NCBI GenBank assembly: GCA_029204225.1
Contig: CM055095.1
Coordinates: 59,846,414 to 59,910,413 of the forward strand
Reading direction: 5' to 3'
Origin: Diphasiastrum complanatum
Taxonomy: Eukaryota > Streptophyta > Lycopodiopsida > Lycopodiales > Lycopodiaceae
DNA length: 64,000 bases
In this document: positions 10,560 through 21,009 of the stretch, one piece after another
How the letters are laid out: each line of letters opens with the position of its first letter
How positions within the stretch are numbered: position 1 is the first letter of the stretch
Program-made: the position numbers and the translations under genes
Notes under the pieces: model-generated
Seen by the model: only the letters and a program-made list of their open reading frames with translations
Database searches by the model: none
Told to the model about the DNA's origin: nothing

Positions 10560-10707
10560 AGGAGGCGTTGCATCTCTGAGTACTTATTCTAGATGGAGAC
10601 ATCAGACTGAGGGCAGTAATTCCTAGGTAAGAGTTGAAAGCTTAAGGAATAATTTTATGTCTTCTTTTTTCCATTCTGAGGACAAAACTTGTTTAAGGGG
10701 AGAAGAA
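10560..10707 (+). pseudogene. Gypsy-type polyprotein end and polypurine tract
   Basis: The plus strand reads SSFFHSEDKTCLRGEECYG, which resembles the end of plant gypsy polyproteins (EDK...LRG..CYG). It overlaps a purine run TTAAGGGGAGAAGAA (10693-10707) followed at once by TGTTATGG, the LTR start. The upstream polyprotein is not recognisable. Confidence 0.5.
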
Positions 10708-11150
10708 TGTTATGGCCATATCCAGTTTAGAGGATTTGGAATAGTCTTGATATGGTAGACCGGCTTCAAGATTGTTGGTTACACCTCAATTTAATTCCAT
10801 GTCAAGGCCATTTTGTAATTAATAACCTTGAGTGGACCCAGACAATCCTATTGAGTCATATGCATGAGGATAGCATGGGATATGTGACCTATGTTTAAAT
10901 GGGCTACATGGGAGGTTGCATGGGTGCATGCACAAGTTTTCAACCCCTATGTATACAAGTAGGGACACGCCCTCCTCCATTCTAATCTTTCAGTTCTTGG
11001 TTACCAGTTTCTCTCCTCTCCTCAGGTATTCACTTGCCATGGCTTGGGGCTGAGGTGTTCGGATACATCTCAGTTGAATGGGTGGTTTGGCTCCCACTAG
11101 TCTCTATGTGTGTTGATCTTGTCCTCATCTTAGTAGTTTTCCTGGTGGTC
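10708..11150 (+). repeat. Probable gypsy 3' LTR, cut by a microsatellite
   Basis: The sequence from TGTTATGGCC onward follows a polypurine tract. It contains CCCTATGTATACAAGTAGGG near 10945, a possible TATA region, and a pyrimidine-rich CTCTCCTCTCCTC near 11015. The LTR end cannot be set because it runs into the (GT)n(GA)n tract and no partner LTR is in the window. Confidence 0.5.
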
Positions 11151-12060
<910 letters not shown>

Positions 12061-12061
12061 T

Positions 12062-12978
12062 AAAATTGTGCTTGTAGTCTCTTAATAGGGAGTTAGCTTC
12101 CACTGGAGAGAAGATTCAAGATAGTGAGCTTTTTCAGATTGTCCTAAATGGTCTAGGTAGTGGCTTTACAAATTTGGTCCAAAGCTTTGCAATCCAAGAC
12201 ACTTTGCCTACTATAGAAAAGCTACACAGTGTATTAGTAGCTGAAGAGTGTAGGATGTTGCATACCAATGCAAGAATGAATGCTATTTCTCTGTAGGATG
12301 GTGATGAGAAAGCTAGTTTCTCATTCAAAAGCAAGAAGAAGACCAATGGCAAGAAGAAGCACTTCAAGGAGACCAAGGAGGAGGATGAGGCTTCAAGCTC
12401 AAAGGGCAAGATCAAAGACAAGTCCAAGTACAAATGTTTTTTCTATGGAAAGAAAGGACATTTTGCATCAGAATGTCTCAAGAAGAAGAAGGCACAAGAG
12501 AGCAAACAAAGCAACATTGCACATCAGGAGGAAGAGGAGGATGAAGAGTCATCCTTGATGGTTTCCAACAAACCACCATCATCCAAGATCCCACGTGACA
12601 TATCAAAAGGACATATTCTCCACCTTACTTTCTTACAATGACTTACATAGATCAATCTATAGTGCAAGTAGTCAAGAATGTAAGATAAGTGGAATAGGAA
12701 CAATTCCCTTGTATGTGGGATCATCCAAAAGGATGAATCTTGATAATGTTCTTTATGTTCCTAAGTTAACCAAGAATTTGCTTAGTGTTGGCCAGTTAAT
12801 GGATAATGGGCTAGATGTACAATTTAAACATGGAGTTTGTTCCATCCTTAGAAATGATGAATGTATAGCCAAAGGCTTTAAGCAAGGTAGATTGTTTAAG
12901 CTTGATGCTAATATTGCAGTGGAGAGTGTTAACTTGGCAAAGGTGGAGCTATCAAAGGTGGAACTGTGACACAAAAGG
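12062..12978 (+). pseudogene. Element B gag, damaged protease and pre-integrase linker
   Basis: The gag reads LNGLGSGFTNLVQSFAIQD, then a knuckle in which the second cysteine is tyrosine (CFFYGKKGHFASEC, near 12434-12475). The RNA-binding knuckle is therefore probably dead. Next come an acidic EEEEDEESS stretch and KIPRD. The expected DSGAS motif is missing, and a frameshift near 12590 leads into the linker reading MTYQKDIFSTLL and NLLSVGQLMDNG. A TGA at 12967-12969 follows KVEL, just before HKRLGHPN. Confidence 0.8.
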
Positions 12979-13826
12979 TTGGGCCACCCCAACTACAAAG
13001 CCATGGAATCTATGGCTACAAAGGAGCTTGCAGTTGGACTCCCCAGACATTTGTCAAAATGTGGGAAGAGATGTGAAGCATGCAGCCTCTCAAAGGCTCA
13101 CAAACTACCCTTCTCAAGGTCTACATCAAGATCAAACTCTCCTCTTGAACTCATCCATTCGGATGTTCATAGTTTTTCACATGAGCCTAATGGTGGTGCC
13201 AAGTACTATGTAATCTTCATTGATGACTATTCTAGATTTTGTTGGATGTACCTCTTGTCTAGCAAATCAATGTTGTTTTATTCTTTTCTAAAGTTCAAGA
13301 CTTTGGTAGAAAGTCAACTTAGTACCAAGATTAAGGTATTAAGGAGTGATAATGGAGGTAAATATATCTCCAATAAGTTGATTGACTTTTGTAGTTCTAA
13401 TGGCATAGAGAGGGAGTTGTCATGTCCATACACCCCTCAACAAAATGGAGTGAGTGAGAGAAGAAATAGATCTCTTTGTGAGTGTGCTAAGGCCTTAAGG
13501 CTAGATGCTTCTCTATCCAAACCATTTTGGGGTGAAGCAATAACTTGTGATAACTATTTGTGCAATAGATTGCCAAACCAAGCCATTGGAGGAATCACAC
13601 CATTTGAAGCTCTATTTGGAGAGAAGCCCAATCTAAAGGATCTCAAAGTTTTTGGATCCACTTGCTATGTACACCAATCCTTGGATAAGAAAAGGAAGGA
13701 TGATGCAACATCCATCAAGGGCATCTTTGTGGGATATGGTGAGAATAGCAAAGGTTATAGAGTCTTCAATCCCATCACTAGCAAGGTGATAGTGAGTAGG
13801 GATGTTATTTTTGATATGCTTGTGAT
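12979..13826 (+). pseudogene. Element B integrase
   Basis: Copia integrase with the whole N-terminal zinc-finger region: KRLGHPNYKAMESM, then CGKRCEACSLSKAH. Catalytic residues are readable in LIHSDVHSF, LRSDNGGKYIS and NGVSERRNRS (D, D, E). The C-terminal GIFVGYGENSKGYRVF module is present. The frame is lost after SRDVIFD because about 11 nt are missing compared with element C, so reverse transcriptase continues in another frame from ~13827. Confidence 0.88.
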
Positions 13827-15218
13827 TTGGATGATAATGCTACTAATCATCTTGATGCCAAGGATCATGCTAGGATGGAGGAGGAGCTTCCAAGTGAAGA
13901 AGGACTTGAGGATCCACCTCAAGATGCAAGAACTCCAAGAACTCCAAGAAGATCTACAAGGGCAAGATCCGAGCCATTGAGGCTCACCTATGATGGTCAA
14001 GGTGATCAAAGGGAAGGCTCATCATCTTTCACATCTTACACCTTTCTTACTTCAATGTTAGATGAGCCAACATGCTATGAAGATGCCTGTAAGTCTAAAA
14101 GTTGGATGGATGCTATGCAAGTAGAGTATGATGCTCTTATTGAGAATCATACTTGGGATCTTGTGGATCTTTCTCAAGGGAAGAAACTTCTTGATTGCAA
14201 GTGGGTGTTTAGATTGAAGTATTATCAAGATGGATCAATAAGCAAGCATAAAGCTAGGCTTGTTGCCAAAGGTTTTTTACAAACCAAAGGCATTGATTAT
14301 GATGAGACTTTTGCTCCTGTGGCTAAGGTTGTTACTATCAGGTTGATCATTAGTCTTGCTACAACCTTCAATTGGGAGCTATTCCAACTTGACTTCACAA
14401 ATGCATTCCTCAATGGTTATTTGGAGGAAGAGATCTATATGAGGCAACCCGAGGGCTTCATCAAGGCAAAGCATGAAGGAAAGGTGTGTTTTTTGAAGAA
14501 GAGCCTTTATGGGCTCAAGCAAGCACCTAGAGCATGGTACTCTAGGCTAAACTCTTTTCTCATTTCCATCAATTTTGTAATGAGTGCCTATGATCCATCA
14601 TTGTATATAAGTTTTCATGATGGCATGATCATTATTCTTGTTTTGTATGTAGATGACATTATCTTGAGTGGTAATGATCTAGATGGAATTAGAGATGTAA
14701 AAATTGCTTTCGCAAAAGAGTTTAAGATGTTAGATCTCGGCCTATTGAGCTTCATTCTTGGAATAGAGGTTATTAGAGGATGTGATTTTAGCTTCATTTG
14801 TCAATCTAAATATGCTACATCCATCGTAGATAGATTTGGAATGAAAAATTGTAAAGGCATTGAGACACCAATGGAGCAACATGTAAAAGCATCTATAAGT
14901 TGTGATGAAGCATCCTTTGAGGACATCACATTATATAGAAGGCTTATTGGCTCCTTGATCTATTTAACTATAACTAGACCTGATCTTAGTTATAGTGTTG
15001 GAAAGTTAAGCCAATTCATGCAAAGTCCTCTAGTTTCACATTGGAAGATGGCCAAAAGAGTTCTTAGATACATTTCATTCACTAAGAATTTTGGTATTTT
15101 GTATAGAGGAACTAATCTTGGCTTAAGAGCCTATAGTGACTCGGATTTTGCAGGTGACAAAGTGGATAGAAGATCAACAAGTGCCTTTGCCACCTTTCTA
15201 TGTGATGGAGTAGTATGA
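13827..15218 (+). CDS. Element B reverse transcriptase domain
   Basis: Open frame of 463 residues. It carries the copia reverse transcriptase landmarks CKWVFRLKY, ETFAPVAKVVTIRLI, LDFTNAFLNGYLEEEIYM, SLYGLKQAPRAWY and the catalytic box LYVDDIILSG (YVDD intact). TRPDLSYSVGKLSQFMQ and SDSDFAGD follow. It ends at TGA (15216-15218) just after LCDGVV, where relatives continue with a serine and WLSKKQ. The domain copies RNA to DNA in the virus-like particle. The stop cuts RNase H off. Element C carries exactly the same stop. Confidence 0.9.
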   Translation: MDDNATNHLDAKDHARMEEELPSEEGLEDPPQDARTPRTPRRSTRARSEPLRLTYDGQGDQREGSSSFTSYTFLTSMLDEPTCYEDACKSKSWMDAMQVEYDALIENHTWDLVDLSQGKKLLDCKWVFRLKYYQDGSISKHKARLVAKGFLQTKGIDYDETFAPVAKVVTIRLIISLATTFNWELFQLDFTNAFLNGYLEEEIYMRQPEGFIKAKHEGKVCFLKKSLYGLKQAPRAWYSRLNSFLISINFVMSAYDPSLYISFHDGMIIILVLYVDDIILSGNDLDGIRDVKIAFAKEFKMLDLGLLSFILGIEVIRGCDFSFICQSKYATSIVDRFGMKNCKGIETPMEQHVKASISCDEASFEDITLYRRLIGSLIYLTITRPDLSYSVGKLSQFMQSPLVSHWKMAKRVLRYISFTKNFGILYRGTNLGLRAYSDSDFAGDKVDRRSTSAFATFLCDGVV

Positions 15219-15661
15219 TGGCTTTCCAAAAAGCAAGATACCATCTCCCTATCTTCCACAGAATCCGAATACAAGGCCTTGACATCAACATGCATGGAGG
15301 TCTTGTGGCTCAAAAGGCTATTGGTGGAGCTTCATGTCATGGAGGAGGAGATCCCTATCATCTATTGTGACAACCAATCAGCCCAATCACTTGCAACTAA
15401 TCCTACATTCCATGCAAGGAGCAAACGCATCGAAATTGCTCATCATTTCGTGAGGGAAAAAGTGCAAGCTAAAGAGATCAAGCTCCAACACATGCCATCA
15501 TCAAGTTGCTTGGCTGATTTATTTACTAAACCTTTACCTAAAGATTCATTTGTCAAGCTTAGATCTTCAATTGGAGTTATTGATAAAAGCATTGTGATCT
15601 CCAAGGCTAGATTTGAGGAGGAGTGTGAAAAATTGCCTACATTGGCAAATCTAGCCATGTA
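15219..15661 (+). pseudogene. Element B RNase H
   Basis: In the same frame as the reverse transcriptase after the TGA: WLSKKQDTISLSSTESEYKA, then IIYCDNQSAQSLATNP, HARSKRIEIAHHFVREK and CLADLFTKPL, ending at TAG after NLAM. It degrades the RNA strand of the hybrid. Except for the shared upstream TGA it is open to its natural end. Confidence 0.85.
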
Positions 15662-15749
15662 GAATATTGTACATTTTGTCAATATTGTTTATTGGTTACT
15701 TGAATGGCCAAAGTGCCACTTGTACATACACACCTAAAGTAGGTTACCA

Positions 15750-15763
15750 CGAGTCAAGAGGAG
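15750..15763 (+). other. Polypurine tract of element B
   Basis: CGAGTCAAGAGGAG immediately before the LTR start TGG. The same string precedes the C LTR at 33512-33525 and also occurs at ~30894-30907, where it is fused to integrase. Confidence 0.75.
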
Positions 15764-16314
15764 TGGTTGTGTCTATTTGGTAGTGATTCCTACTTTGTAG
15801 GATCTAGACCATGATTTATGATAAGATTTGTACCTACCATGCACCTACCAAGCATGACTCTTGGATCTAGGCTAGGGTTTTCACATTAGGGCAAGAAAGT
15901 GGAGTCTACTTCCTTATTACATGCTGGATTTTCACCTAACCTTGCAAAGGAAGTGTGTTTTACTATGTATTCCCATTCTCCATAGTGAGAAGATAGAAAC
16001 TTTTTGGAGCCTCAAGGAGAAACTCGAGTTTCCTCTCATTGTATGGTGATTAATCTATTTTTCCAATGAAACCCAGCTTTGGCACTTTGTAAACACTGTC
16101 TACAGGCCATACTACAACCTTATTTCCACATGTGTGGAGTTGGATTATACTAATTGATCAATGCTTTGATTGTCTCTACTTGTTTCCTATCAAGCTGCTA
16201 AACTAGATCTTGTTTTCTGATGACTAGTTTCTGATAGATTGTTTAACAAGCATACAATCACCTTGTGGATCATTCAAAGATCCATTTATGGTCCTTAGGA
16301 ATGTACTTTTCACA
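15764..16314 (+). repeat. 3' LTR of element B (551 bp)
   Basis: Starts TGGTTGTG after the purine tract and ends TTTTCACA. The element C copy (33526-34076) has the same length and differs at only a few bases by eye. One difference is the palindrome: TCCACATGTGTGGA here (16125-16138) against TCCACACGTGTGGA in C. The right limit is where B and C sequences diverge. Confidence 0.85.
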
Positions 16315-16640
16315 AAGATCAATTCTACATATGCAAAATGCGTAGTGAGCATGGATTGGGAATATCTGTCAACACAATGGAATGAGTGTGAGCTTGTGAT
16401 GCGCTGATAATCCCATTTCACACCATGTTGCACCTCATCGTTGCTGACCAGCCAAAAAACCCTTCTTGTATTGCAGCTCTGACCTTCTCCTTTTGGCCTA
16501 AATGTTTCTTCCATATATGCGACCACATCTACTGCACATTTCAAGGGCCAGCCGTATGGTTACAAGTCCTCGTGATTCAGAGTTCTCTTGATGATCACGA
16601 CCGCTCCGTTGTACTCATCTTTTCCATGGCATGAGGAAGA
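16315..16640 (-). pseudogene. Coding-like fragment of an unidentified gene
   Basis: The minus strand, in two frames, reads DEYNGAVVIIKRTLNHEDL, then LKCAVDVVAYMEETFRPKG and RRVFWLVSNDEVQHGVKWDY. Composition is balanced and less AT-rich than the flanks, as expected of real protein-coding DNA, and it does not look like any retroelement domain I know. A stop separates the first part. I do not recognise the family; it may be a captured exon or a relic of a host gene. Confidence 0.35.
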
Positions 16641-16771
16641 AAAGTTATGCATCATTTGCAGACCTATCGAGTGATTATATTTGGCAAGTGAACAAATTGT
16701 TTGATTTTTTATTTTTATGTAGGCTGAAATAAATAGTGCTTGCAAACAGTACCTGTAGTTTTGAACCTGGT

Positions 16772-16906
16772 GTCCTGTCTAGTACCAATTTAGTACTATA
16801 TTTGGGTGTCCCGTATACCAAAATTGGTACTCCAGAATAGTGTATTTTGGTACTACAGGACGGACTATGTAGTTAAGTCTTATAGTTCAGTACCAATTTT
16901 GGTACT
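16772..16906. repeat. Foldback / MITE-like inverted repeat
   Basis: GTCCTGTCTAGTACC (from 16772) pairs with GGTACTACAGGAC (16849-16861). A separate near-perfect palindrome AGTACCAATTTTGGTACT lies at 16889-16906, and AAAATTGGTACT at ~16820-16831 adds a third arm. The sequence can fold into nested hairpins. No clear flanking duplication was seen. Confidence 0.5.
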
Positions 16907-17682
16907 ATCTGAAGTAACAAACCTGAAAACTATAGAGTAATAATAATAGATAGTGAGAACCCCCAACAAATATACCTGGCCACGAAGAAGAAAGACGGAT
17001 ATAATCGATTATGATGTTGATGATCTTCTCTGTGGTGTTGATTATGTAAATAAGGATGAGTTTTATTCAAAAAAAGATTGCTTGAATGGTTGTGGAGGAA
17101 ATGTGCCAAAAAGAAAATAATTTTTTGAATAAGTTGGGTACATTGAATCTAGACCCAAAATTAGTAGGGTTAGCATTTTGGTGGGAAAGCCAAGTGGCCA
17201 AATAGGGTTTGGACCTGCTATTAAAGGATGTAACTCATGGAAAGAGTGATCTTCTCTCTTCTCTATTTCATTTCATGCTTATACATGGTTCTCTTGGGTT
17301 CTACTATCCATTGGTGCACTATCTCGGTGATTGTTGCAATTCTATGTGTAGAATGATCTATATTTGTTATTTTTGGATCCACACATGTGAAATACAGTAG
17401 CTTGCTGCTTTTGTACGGACAACAATAGTACATAATCATTTCATTCAAGTTTGATCAAGTTCTATTAGTGTTTGCATCTCAAATTGTGTGTAGATGCTAA
17501 TTTTTCTACATTGGTGAGATTGGTAGTGTATTTCTCTTTCTAACCAAAGATCATTCAAGTAGATTGGATATTAAGGATCTGAAATCTTTCACACAAGCTA
17601 ATTGTGTAAGTTTTGTATCTTATCTTGTACTAGTAGATCCGTAATGTCAGATTTTATACTGGAGCTTACTTTGCATTTTTTT
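16907..17682. other. Intergenic DNA without recognised gene
   Basis: AT-rich; short frames only. A CACACATGTG motif lies at about 17380. Confidence 0.45.
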
Positions 17683-18475
17683 TCATTTCAAGAAACAATT
17701 TCTTTTGATGATTTTGCAATTCATCAAGATGGTCACGTGGCCTTTATATAAGCCTGCTTTAGACAACACATCCTCTAATTTGGAAATAGCTTCCTTCACA
17801 AATGCCTCTAGCTCGGAATTCCATGCAAACAAGATGTGAAGATATATTATTTTTTCTATTATACGCACATCTGCATGCAATGTACAAATATGAACATTCT
17901 GAAGAGGAATCGGTAGTATGGGTTTCCAATTAGAAAAAGTTGAAATTCTCTTGTTGCTTTGGACCTTTCTGTTGAGCACATCCATATCTTTAACAAGAGA
18001 CAAATATGAGATACGCATGGATTGAAATGCAGTTGTTATCTCATCATTACTAGTTGTAAAATGATGCAAAGAAGATTTCAACCTTTAATTCTCCTTCTTG
18101 AACATCTCATTTTCTTCTAAACAAGTTTTCAACTTTGTAGATTTTTCTTGATTCCTCTTCCAAATAATGTATTCTTTGCATTGAATGTGCATTCCCATAG
18201 AGCATCAAATTCTCACAATAACCCGAAAGGCCATTTTCGCCATGACACATATAGATTATTGATTGACTCACCGAATGAAAATCAAGATGTTGCAATGAAC
18301 ATGGATCAATAGAATACAATGTTCCTGATGACCATGAATCTACATGCTTTAGATTTTCCTCCCTGTATCGGATCATATCAGAAGTTGACGATTCGGATTG
18401 CTTTAATTTTCTTGTCTTGAGCGGAGCATATTTTGGTGACAGATCTACATGAAGATTATAAAGCTTTGTCATCAA
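17683..18475 (-). pseudogene. Unidentified broken gene, possibly the partner gene of the CACTA element
   Basis: Two minus-strand frames (18475-18107, then 18081-17683) join through a frameshift and a stop near 18085-18130. Across the joint the sequence reads TKLKTCLEENEMFKKEN, then a stop and LKSSLHHFTTSNDEI, which is charged and coiled-coil-like. Upstream is LHVDLSPKYAPLKTRKLK. It has the same strand as the Tnp2 fragment next door (18915-19570) and lies downstream of it, the place where many CACTA elements carry a second gene. That position is the only hint of function; I recognise no domain. Confidence 0.35.
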
Positions 18476-18914
18476 TACAATAGTATAGTAACAAATAACA
18501 CAATGACAATAACAAACTTGGAGATGGCGCTCGACCCTGTTGGGGATAGAGATGGCAGACCCTAGAGATAGAGACCGCGTAGGCTTTGTTTTTGAAATGT
18601 CACTCCTAATTCAAATTTTTGAATGTTCCCAACTATTGGGAGGGGATATTTCAGCATTTTGAAAATTATACTTTAATTGTGGTTAAGCACCAGTGAAGTT
18701 TGATGTGACTAAACTAAGGTGCATTCATTTACATGGAAATTAGTGCGGGCAGATGCGCAAAGAAGTTAGAAAATGATATTTTAGTTACTATATAGTTATT
18801 TCTCTCTCTCCTACATGCCATTTCTTATAGGGCCCTCTTTGGGCTCATATTTTTTCTAATGAATATAAGAATTTCAATCAGTATTTAATTTTGGCCAATA
18901 CTCTTTTTTGTTTT
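18476..18914. other. Intergenic DNA without recognised gene
   Basis: AT-rich; nothing recognised apart from short pyrimidine runs. Confidence 0.45.
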
Positions 18915-19570
18915 TTATTCTTGTAGATCATGTTTGGCATAAATACTACCTTTGTCGCCCACCAAGTGTTTCCATATTGACTCACCCACATTTTTGAATA
19001 TGTGCATATGATCAAGCAAGTGATTGTTTAAAAGGTTATTCCAATATGGTAAACAATGAAATATGGATAGTCCTTTCATACCATTGATTGGCTTAGTCTC
19101 GGATTCAGCCCAAAGTTTGTGCCAATCTGCCATGGACATTGTATTTGGAGGCATCCTTGTTTTTATCTTCCTCCAAAGCCTCTTCTATGAGCATTTCGAA
19201 ATGGATGATTTTCATCATGCAAGTACTTGAGATGATTTTCATATACAACTTTGTTAAAATGACGTGAGTGTCGAGCATCAACTTTTGGTCCACAAATGAG
19301 ACCAAAAGTTGGAAAACCTAAAAGAATCAAATCCAATTCGTGTTATAAATTGAATTTTTTTGAATAATAAATATTACATGCATAAAAAAACAAATATATA
19401 GAAATTACAAGTGAATTTATTCTATAGTCAACTGAACAATCGCCCAATCTTGGATAGTTGTGCATTGTCCACATTAAAGTTGCATGCAACCAAACTGTAT
19501 TGTCTTGTAGTGGACTTGAGATGTCATATGCTTGGACTCCCATAGTAGTTCTAGTTCTTCAATAAATGGT
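18915..19570 (-). pseudogene. CACTA (En/Spm) Tnp2-like transposase, middle part
   Basis: On the minus strand, in order: EELELLW then, after a frameshift, GVQAYDISSPLQDNTVWLHA, LMWTMHNYPRLGD (Tnp2 has ALLWTI.DFP here) and finally HCLPYWNNLLNNHLLDHMHI with FKNVGESIWKHLVGD. The last matches the Tnp2 pattern LPYW..LLLRHNLDVMHIEKN. Frameshifts and stops show the gene is dead. The N-terminal part of the same protein lies at 23850-24425 on the same strand; copia elements I and F separate the two. Confidence 0.75.
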
Positions 19571-19606
19571 ATCTGTATTTTTTAATTTATGTTTTCTAGG
19601 AATTAG

Positions 19607-20291
19607 TGTTGAAAAATCTGAAAAGTCAGACAAATCAACCTTATTTGGGTCCCAAAATATCAATCAAGCATCAAGGATTGCACTTAGATCTATAAGATAG
19701 AATACTAGCACTCAATTTTAGCTTGTTTGAATCTAAATTGGCAAGAGCACTTGAATACCTCACTCAAACTAGCATTTAATGTTTCTCACGACCTGTCACA
19801 CATGTGAAAAGTACAATACTTGATTTAGGTCATATCCAAACAAATGAACTCAAAATATTAAACAATAATCATGTATCAATTCCACATAAACAAGAAGATT
19901 GCCAAAATTGCTGACAATTCAATTCTGACAAAAGAGAAAATCACTTACCATAAATTAATAAAGGATTGGTCACATATATATACATCTTAGGTCCAACTTT
20001 TTAAGAGGGTTCTATTATGACCCTTAATCTCTCCCTAATCAATCCCTAATAATGTCTTGAATCAAGCTCCATTAGTTATGACAAAATCTATGCATAATCA
20101 CATGATTTACTCTACCAACTTCCATGATTCATGTAATTTTCTTCCACAAGTGGATGAGCTTGTGTTTGAGACTAAGAAATACAATGAGAGAGAAGGTCAC
20201 ATGGAGTCCTAATTATGTACACATAAAGTTTATATGGTCAAACAAGTCAAATGACCATTTTACAATAGCTAGTTTTGCCAAATTTTTAACA
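19607..20291 (-). repeat. 3' LTR of copia element I (685 bp)
   Basis: On the minus strand a purine tract GTTGAGGAG abuts TGTTAAAAATTT. The far end is TGTTGAAAAATCTG at 19607, giving TG...CA ends with similar terminal bases. It contains CACACATGTG at ~19796. It splits the CACTA transposase. Only the RNase H tail of its own coding region remains, because F is inserted next to it. Confidence 0.7.
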
Positions 20292-20455
20292 CTCCTCAAC
20301 GTTGAGATATTTTTCCAGCATAGATTTGCTTGTAACATTGAGAACTAATCTTAACTTAGCAAATTGTTCTCTTGCAAGTGGCTTAGTAAGAAGATCAGCC
20401 AAGCATTCTGATGTTGGTACTTGCTCCAAATTGATCTGCTCTTTTTGGACTTTTT
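20286..20455 (-). pseudogene. Element I, RNase H tail
   Basis: The minus strand reads KKVQKEQINLEQVPTSECLA, then DLLTKPLAREQFAKLRLVLN, the copia RNase H C-terminus, running to a stop next to the polypurine tract. Upstream it ends exactly where the F LTR begins (20456), so F inserted into it. Confidence 0.8.
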
Positions 20456-20969
20456 TGTTGGGACTGTAAGGTCTGCATGTCGTGACACAAAGAAGCAAGC
20501 AGAGAATCCTCGGTGCATACAACTACGTCTATCTTATGCAGACCGACTTCGATAGTTCGAAGTCTGCCCTACTTGATCACAGTTTCAAGTCACTAGATCG
20601 ATACAATCGATTCCATAGCCATGCATGAATTAGATTGGTTTAGATTGTTTGAGGGTGGCCGAATAATCGAATTTGGTCATGTGGTCCGAGATGGTCGAAC
20701 AACCGAAGATGGCCGAATAATTAAGGATGACCAAATGATAAAGAATGACCAAATAATTAAGGATGACCGAATAATTAAGGATGACCAAATAGTCGAAGAT
20801 GTCCAAACAATTGAAAAAACATCATCATTGATTTTTTTGTGTTTATGTAGACTGTTAGAAAACAAGTGTATTTATGTAGAGTATGTGCATGTACAAGTAT
20901 TTGCAATAGCTAGTGAATGGATCTAGATTAGCAGAGAGATAGGGATGGAGAGGATAACAATCGAACACA
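20456..20969 (-). repeat. 3' LTR of element F (514 bp)
   Basis: On the minus strand it begins TGTGTTCGATTG right after the purine tract and ends CAGTCCCAACA next to the interrupted element I RNase H. It contains an internal tandem array of seven 18-bp units. A decayed relative of its terminal part is at 7330-7540. Confidence 0.78.
20690..20815. repeat. 18-bp tandem repeat, 7 units, inside the F LTR
   Basis: Seven consecutive 18-bp units with consensus GATGACCAAATAATTAAG (plus strand), exactly 126 bp, with one to several differences per unit. Because 18 is divisible by 3 the open frame through it gives a six-residue repeat, but this is LTR DNA and more probably a regulatory or slippage array than a protein. 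Confidence 0.92.
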
Positions 20970-20998
20970 CCCCCCCACCCCCCCCCCCCCCCCCCCCC
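20970..20998 (-). other. Homopolymer polypurine tract of element F
   Basis: C7-A-C21 on the plus strand, i.e. G21-T-G7 on the element's own strand, directly abutting the LTR start TGTGTTCG. Normal copia tracts here are about 8-15 mixed purines, so this one is an expanded homopolymer. Confidence 0.75.
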
Positions 20999-21009
20999 AA
21001 CCCTTAATT

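Larger units (their letters stand above)
12062..16314 (+). mobile_element. Ty1/copia element B, 5' truncated
   Basis: Plus-strand copia element with gag, integrase, reverse transcriptase, RNase H, polypurine tract and 3' LTR. No 5' LTR, primer site or gag start is present. From integrase to the LTR end it is almost identical to element C (30908-34076), including a shared TGA between reverse transcriptase and RNase H. Damage: an in-frame TAG in gag (~12294), loss of the protease DSGAS site, a frameshift near 12590, a TGA at 12967-12969 before the pre-integrase signature, and an ~11-nt deletion near 13815 relative to C. Confidence 0.9.

Noticed and set aside
20621-20926. Plus-strand frame with a DDQIIK-type six-residue repeat
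   Set aside because: It is a by-product of the 18-bp tandem array inside the F LTR, antisense to the element. No start context or conserved domain.
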